This document shows, piece after piece, positions 60,701-64,000 of a stretch of 64,000 bases of DNA. The notes below the pieces were generated by a model that saw only the letters and a list, made by a program, of their open reading frames with translations, had not been told where the DNA came from and did not search any database. The DNA is from Owenia fusiformis (Eukaryota > Annelida > Polychaeta > Sabellida > Oweniidae). Location: NCBI GenBank assembly GCA_903813345.2, contig CAIIXF020000011.1:21189754-21253753 (forward strand). The letters run 5' to 3'. Numbering within the stretch: position 1 is the stretch's first letter; each line of letters begins with the position of its first letter. The position numbers and the translations under genes are program-made.

Positions 60701-63700
60701 AGGGAAGCAGAATACACTGACATACATAATTTCAAGTGAGTACATATTCATAGGCATATGTACAGGGTGTTCACTTTATCAACACCCTCCCCGAAAAATG
60801 CATTGTAGACTCAGTTATAACATGTAATTTAATTGTCAGTCAGTGAATGAGGGAAAAAGTCTGTACCAGAGTCTGTATTTGACGAAATCTACATTACTGA
60901 GTGTTCTGTATTTTACAGGGTGTTCTGTGGTACATGGAACACAAATGGTCAGGCAGCTTCTGCAGATCTGAAGCCTTGGCTCTCATATGATGAGGAACCT
61001 CCTGATATATATGCTTTAGGGTAAGGTATTTATGTTCACTTATTCTCTCCTATTTGAATTTCACCTCAAATGGGTTCAACTATAATGGCGTCAAAATGTT
61101 GACAATTTTGGAAAAATGAAATTAAAATTCCTTGTGATTTAATCCCCCTTTTGCCTGATTTTCAATTATTTAGATTTGTTTTATTATTGAGATCTTGCAG
61201 TTTGTATATTCATGGTCATATCAGTAGACTGGTCAAAATGTGAAATCTTGACAGAGGGAAGGATATCAGTATCTACCTGTTATTTTGAAAAAGTGTTCTG
61301 TCCTATAAGTAAAGAAAATATTTAAAAAATGATTAATATCACAAATTGTCTACATTATCCAGCATTTGAATGTGAAATTTATTTCAACAAAAATGATCAT
61401 ACTAAATATGGTTCTGGAATTGTAGGTTCCAAGAGCTTGATTTATCCAAGGAGGCGTTTCTGTTTGCTGAGTCACCTAAGGAAGATGAATGGTTTGAACA
61501 ATGTAGGAAGGCACTGCATCCTTCAGCAACATATAAAAAGGTAAGACACCTAATATGTGCATTCTAATTATGACTCAATTATGTCATCTAAGGAAGATGA
61601 ATGGTTTGACCAATGTAGGAAGGCACTGCATCCTTCAGCAACATATAAAAAGGTAAGACACCTATTATGTGCATTTTAATTATGACTCTCTAGAAAAATT
61701 GTCCTCTGTTAAGATTAGTTATACAATATTTCATCCCTTATATGCCTGGGCATACACATAGTTTATACTTTTTGGTATGATATATGTTTATATATTATTA
61801 GTACTATATTATGGTATTGGATTGTGATATGTTCCATATAATTAGTGGTTTATAAGACCGAGGTTGATTGGTTAGGGAATTACTGATCATTTTCTCTTTG
61901 GAAGCTTACAAACTATTATAGATAAACTACGCTTAACTCTACATGTACCATCTTTTGTTTCAGTTAAAATTAATACGACTTGTTGGTATGATGTTGATCG
62001 TGTTTGTAAAAAAAGATATAATCGACCAGATCAGAAGTGTCAGTGCAGAGACAGTCGGCACAGGCATTATGGGAATGATGGTAAGACACAATTTCCATGT
62101 ATTTATAGATGGAGCTTATGACGGATTGAATAATGGGAATTGAGAGGATGTCACTGGGGCCACATTAATAACTTTTTTAAACTACAGTAAAGCCTGTGTA
62201 CCTCTAATAGTGTACCATATGAGAAGTGTTCCACTTACAGAGGTTTATTTTCCATTATTTTGATTGGTAACAGAACTTCAAAAAGTGTTCCAATAATGGA
62301 GGTGTTCGAATTAGAGGTGTTCCCTTCATAGGTTTTACGATACATGATTTTATCTTTAAGGGTAATAAAGGTGGCGTTAGTATCAGGCTTGATATCAACA
62401 GTACGAGTATTTGTTTCGTGAATTGTCACCTTGCCGCACATACAGAGGAATATGAGAGAAGGAACCAGGACTTTAGGGACATTAATTCTAGGATGTCATT
62501 TAGGAATCTTCAGACACCACTTAATATATCTGATCATGAGTAAGTGGAATTCTTTTAAATATGTGGTACATTGGAAATATTTACTCACTGTGGTAGAATG
62601 GGATCTGTGATACAATGTACCAGCTTATCTGTCATTTATAAATAATTTAAATTACTACATTCTATTGTGGTCTAAGAAATGTATACTGTCTAATTTAGTG
62701 AAACATAATACAAGAGACCACTTCAAGAATCTAGCCTTTAATTCAATTAAAATAAGAATCTCTTCATTTGATTTGGATATTTTCTCAGAACAAATAAAAA
62801 AATTAAAATCTTTGTGTTATTATTTTGTTGTTTTTTTATTGTACTGTGTTATTGCTATTTCAGTATAGTATACTGGATAGGTGATCTCAACTATAGGCTC
62901 AGTGAACTTGATGTTGACCAAGTGAAGAAATACATTGAACTTACAGACTTTAAGACACTTTTGGAACATGATCAGGTAAACTTGAATGGGATCTAGAAAC
63001 TTAAAAGCAAATAAACTGACAAACTTATGTTTAATAACAATTGAGCTTGAAATATAGTGTAACACTTTATGAAATATAACTTTCATGAAATTATAGGACT
63101 TGTTTCATTTTCAGCTACACCGCCAGCATTTAGCAAAGAAAGTGTTTCTTGGGTACAGGGAGGGAGATATCACATTCCAGCCTACTTACAAGTATGATAC
63201 GGGAACAGACAATTGGGATACAAGGTAAGTGTCCCAGCCTGTATTTATCACCATACCTTACATAGTTTTATACTAGGGTTGAGCACAAAATTGTTTAATA
63301 TGGGCTCTTCATTTTTATTTTATAGTACATTAATACAGTCCAACAGTAAAACCTGTATATCTGAACACCTCTCTGATCAGAATACCTCTTAATTGGAATC
63401 CGTTTGCCCCATTTTTTATCTGCCATAAACTTCCTTGTTTAAAAGCCTCAAAATGTGAATAATTGAATATGTTTTGGATATAACAGATAAATCTATGTAG
63501 CTGCACATTTTGTGACCACATGAACTATGAATTATGAAAACCTACAAGAAATTGTACTTTGGGATGTTTCAGCGAAAAGTGTCGGGCGCCAGCTTGGTGT
63601 GACAGGGTGCTATTCAAGGGACGTAACATCAAACAACTGGAGTATAGGAGCCACCCATTGTTACGCATAAGCGACCATAAACCTGTCAGCGCCCTCTTTG

Positions 63701-63708
63701 AGATGGGG
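54712..63708 (+). CDS. INPP5B: inositol polyphosphate 5-phosphatase, INPP5B/OCRL type (3' part beyond window)
   Basis: Coding exons: 54712-54780, 55238-55317, 55678-55778, 56150-56278, 56725-56868, 57327-57386, 59703-59868, 60589-60735, 60919-61020, 61426-61540, 61964-62080, 62361-62539, 62864-62975, 63115-63224, 63573-63708; 589 residues so far, all phases matching. The enzyme removes the 5-phosphate from PI(4,5)P2 and related inositides on endosomal, Golgi and ciliary membranes. Visible parts: a PH-like domain (~1-145), FEDNF (the AP-2 binding motif of OCRL) near residue 220, then the catalytic domain with [57 protein letters not shown] and SDHKPV, so all catalytic motifs are kept. The N-terminal match is closer to INPP5B than OCRL; invertebrates often have one gene for both. 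ASH and RhoGAP-like domains should follow to the right. The frame is open upstream to an acceptor at 54631, so the start could be earlier. Confidence 0.93.
54781..55237 (+). other. INPP5B: U12-type AT-AC intron of the INPP5B gene
   Basis: The intron begins ATATCCTTT (54781-54789), has TCCTTGACT at 55222-55230 and ends in AC at 55237. These match the U12 donor consensus RTATCCTTT and branch-site consensus TCCTTRACY; the branch A at 55228 is 9 nt from the end. Joining here gives EKCTA + CIQGEL in frame, which lines up with the known INPP5B N-terminus. No usable GT donor exists near 54780. Confidence 0.88.
57840..58580 (+). repeat. diverged tandem copies of a dispersed repeat
   Basis: Intron sequence with three loosely similar units of 150-400 bp spacing, each with gataactcaaatac or similar, a ...gattTTRTAGGCTGATGC-like block and ctgctcgagaaa. 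Resembles the repeat in intron 1 of the zinc-finger gene in style, not clearly in sequence. Confidence 0.45.
59040..59101. mobile_element. 62-bp TA-flanked miniature element
   Basis: CAGGGTGTCTCTTTAC at the left and GTAACTTTATGGACATCCTG at the right are near-complements, flanked by TA. It is probably an internally deleted Tc1/mariner-type MITE. Confidence 0.55.
59203..59386 (+). repeat. MITE-like repeat with GTGATCTCC family text, copy 3
   Basis: Begins ttctccccaggattttttct and ends gttggggagatcacaat; the interior matches 27388-27597 (ttcacaatttagaccaaattt, gtgggtgcaaatgg). Confidence 0.65.
60010..60183. repeat. palindrome with gagcgtagcgaacgag apex
   Basis: Arms attctgtatatcg..ttatact and complement surround the apex sequence caagtgagcgtagcgaacga at about 60100. 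Abuts the next element. Confidence 0.65.
60184..60494. mobile_element. ~310-bp MITE with long terminal inverted repeats
   Basis: It begins ATGCCACTCTAAGTTCAATT ACAGTTG and ends CAACTGTAATTGGACTTAGAGTGG. The interior has a second pair of palindromic blocks (gtatacgctggggtgtatac). It sits in an INPP5B intron directly next to the palindrome at 60010. Confidence 0.7.
61471..61694 (+). repeat. INPP5B: 112-bp tandem duplication of an INPP5B exon end and its donor
   Basis: 61471-61582 (exon 10 end, donor and first intron bases) recurs at 61583-61694 with about four substitutions, one turning gaacaa into gaccaa (Glu to Asp). The second copy keeps the donor gtaaga. Upstream of it lies tctaag, so splicing at that AG would add 20 codons in frame. 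Confidence 0.9.
62185..62340. mobile_element. Tigger-like MITE, diverged copy
   Basis: Begins CAGTAAAGCCTGTGTACCTC after TA; the right side has gtgttcgaattagaggtgttc and cataggttttac. It ends 20 bp before INPP5B exon 12, so it lies very near the acceptor. Confidence 0.6.
63344..63485 (+). mobile_element. Tigger-like MITE, right-truncated
   Basis: CAGTAAAACCTGTATATCTG, then cacctctctgatcagaatac and ctgccataaacttccttgtt, as in the 40293 copy. The right terminal repeat is missing. Confidence 0.65.
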
Positions 63709-64000
63709 GTATGTAAAGCACATGTACTAAATAGAGTTAAACAATTGGTCTGATTTTGGCCTAACCAAGAAATACAAATACACGGAGAATATAAATATTT
63801 TCCAATTTGTTCATTTTGTGAAATAAGTCAAGATGGATTTTTATTATCTTAATCTAATTTCTTTATATAAAACAAAGATGTGATACATAAATGTTATTTT
63901 GTATTGACCACTTGTCCATCTATTGGACCATTACTCTGCTCATCCATCCTTCCTTGTACATGTATTTAAAAAGTGGTTTTTGCTCGAAATATTTGAATTT
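63709..64000 (+). other. INPP5B: start of the next INPP5B intron
   Basis: Begins with the donor gtatgt after the GGG codon at 63708. No further exon is seen before the window ends. Confidence 0.75.

Noticed and set aside
60915-60930. CAGGGTG next to TA, as at MITE ends
   Set aside because: Here it is the acceptor and first bases of INPP5B exon 9 (tttacag/GGTGTTC), with no partner end.
1-64000. CRISPR arrays, bacterial operons, tRNA or rRNA genes
   Set aside because: The window is eukaryotic. No spaced direct-repeat array or rRNA-like sequence was seen; a short tRNA could be missed by eye.

Overview
This is nuclear DNA of an animal: AT-rich, with long introns, GT-AG splicing, one probable U12-type AT-AC intron, C2H2 zinc-finger, ankyrin/SOCS-box, 7-TM receptor-like and OCRL/INPP5B phosphatase genes, and many short palindromic DNA transposons. 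Gene content (a non-insect relative of gustatory receptors, a single-type INPP5B/OCRL gene, a bacterial-type macro-domain gene with introns) fits a marine invertebrate such as a lophotrochozoan or invertebrate deuterostome. The species cannot be fixed from the sequence.

Layout. (1) 1.7-10.1 kb, + strand: a two-exon gene for a ~2,398-residue nine-finger C2H2 protein. Its long 3' UTR holds a MITE and a 0.5 kb foldback element. (2) 14.2-17.5 kb, - strand: a macro-domain (ADP-ribose-binding type) gene whose N-terminal coding exon is split by a 746-bp palindromic transposon with an 8-bp target duplication. (3) Head-to-head with it, 17.8-33.6 kb, + strand: an ankyrin-repeat/SOCS-box gene with an inferred tiny first exon, a 13.6 kb intron full of repeats and one large exon. 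(4) 37.4-45.9 kb, + strand: a 12-exon, 516-residue seven-transmembrane gene resembling gustatory-receptor-like (GRL) proteins. (5) 50.4-51.8 kb, - strand: a small gene whose protein resembles only the N-terminal domain of adenylate kinase 5. (6) 54.6 kb to the right edge, + strand: the first 15 coding exons (589 residues) of an INPP5B/OCRL inositol polyphosphate 5-phosphatase. It has a PH-like N-terminus, the FEDNF adaptor motif and a complete catalytic domain; the ASH and RhoGAP parts lie beyond the window.

The genes do not form one pathway. All multi-exon models were built by hand from splice signals, reading phase and family resemblance; every junction listed keeps the frame. The spaces between genes and the introns hold Tc1/mariner-, Tigger-, Mutator- and hAT-like MITEs, foldback elements and several unnamed dispersed repeats.

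The strongest observations are the transposon inside the macro-domain exon, which creates GT and AG at its two target-site junctions in a frame-preserving position (a possible new intron); the AT-AC intron of the INPP5B gene; a recent tandem duplication of an INPP5B exon end plus its donor site; a 16-fold tryptophan motif array in the zinc-finger protein; and the GRL-like receptor.
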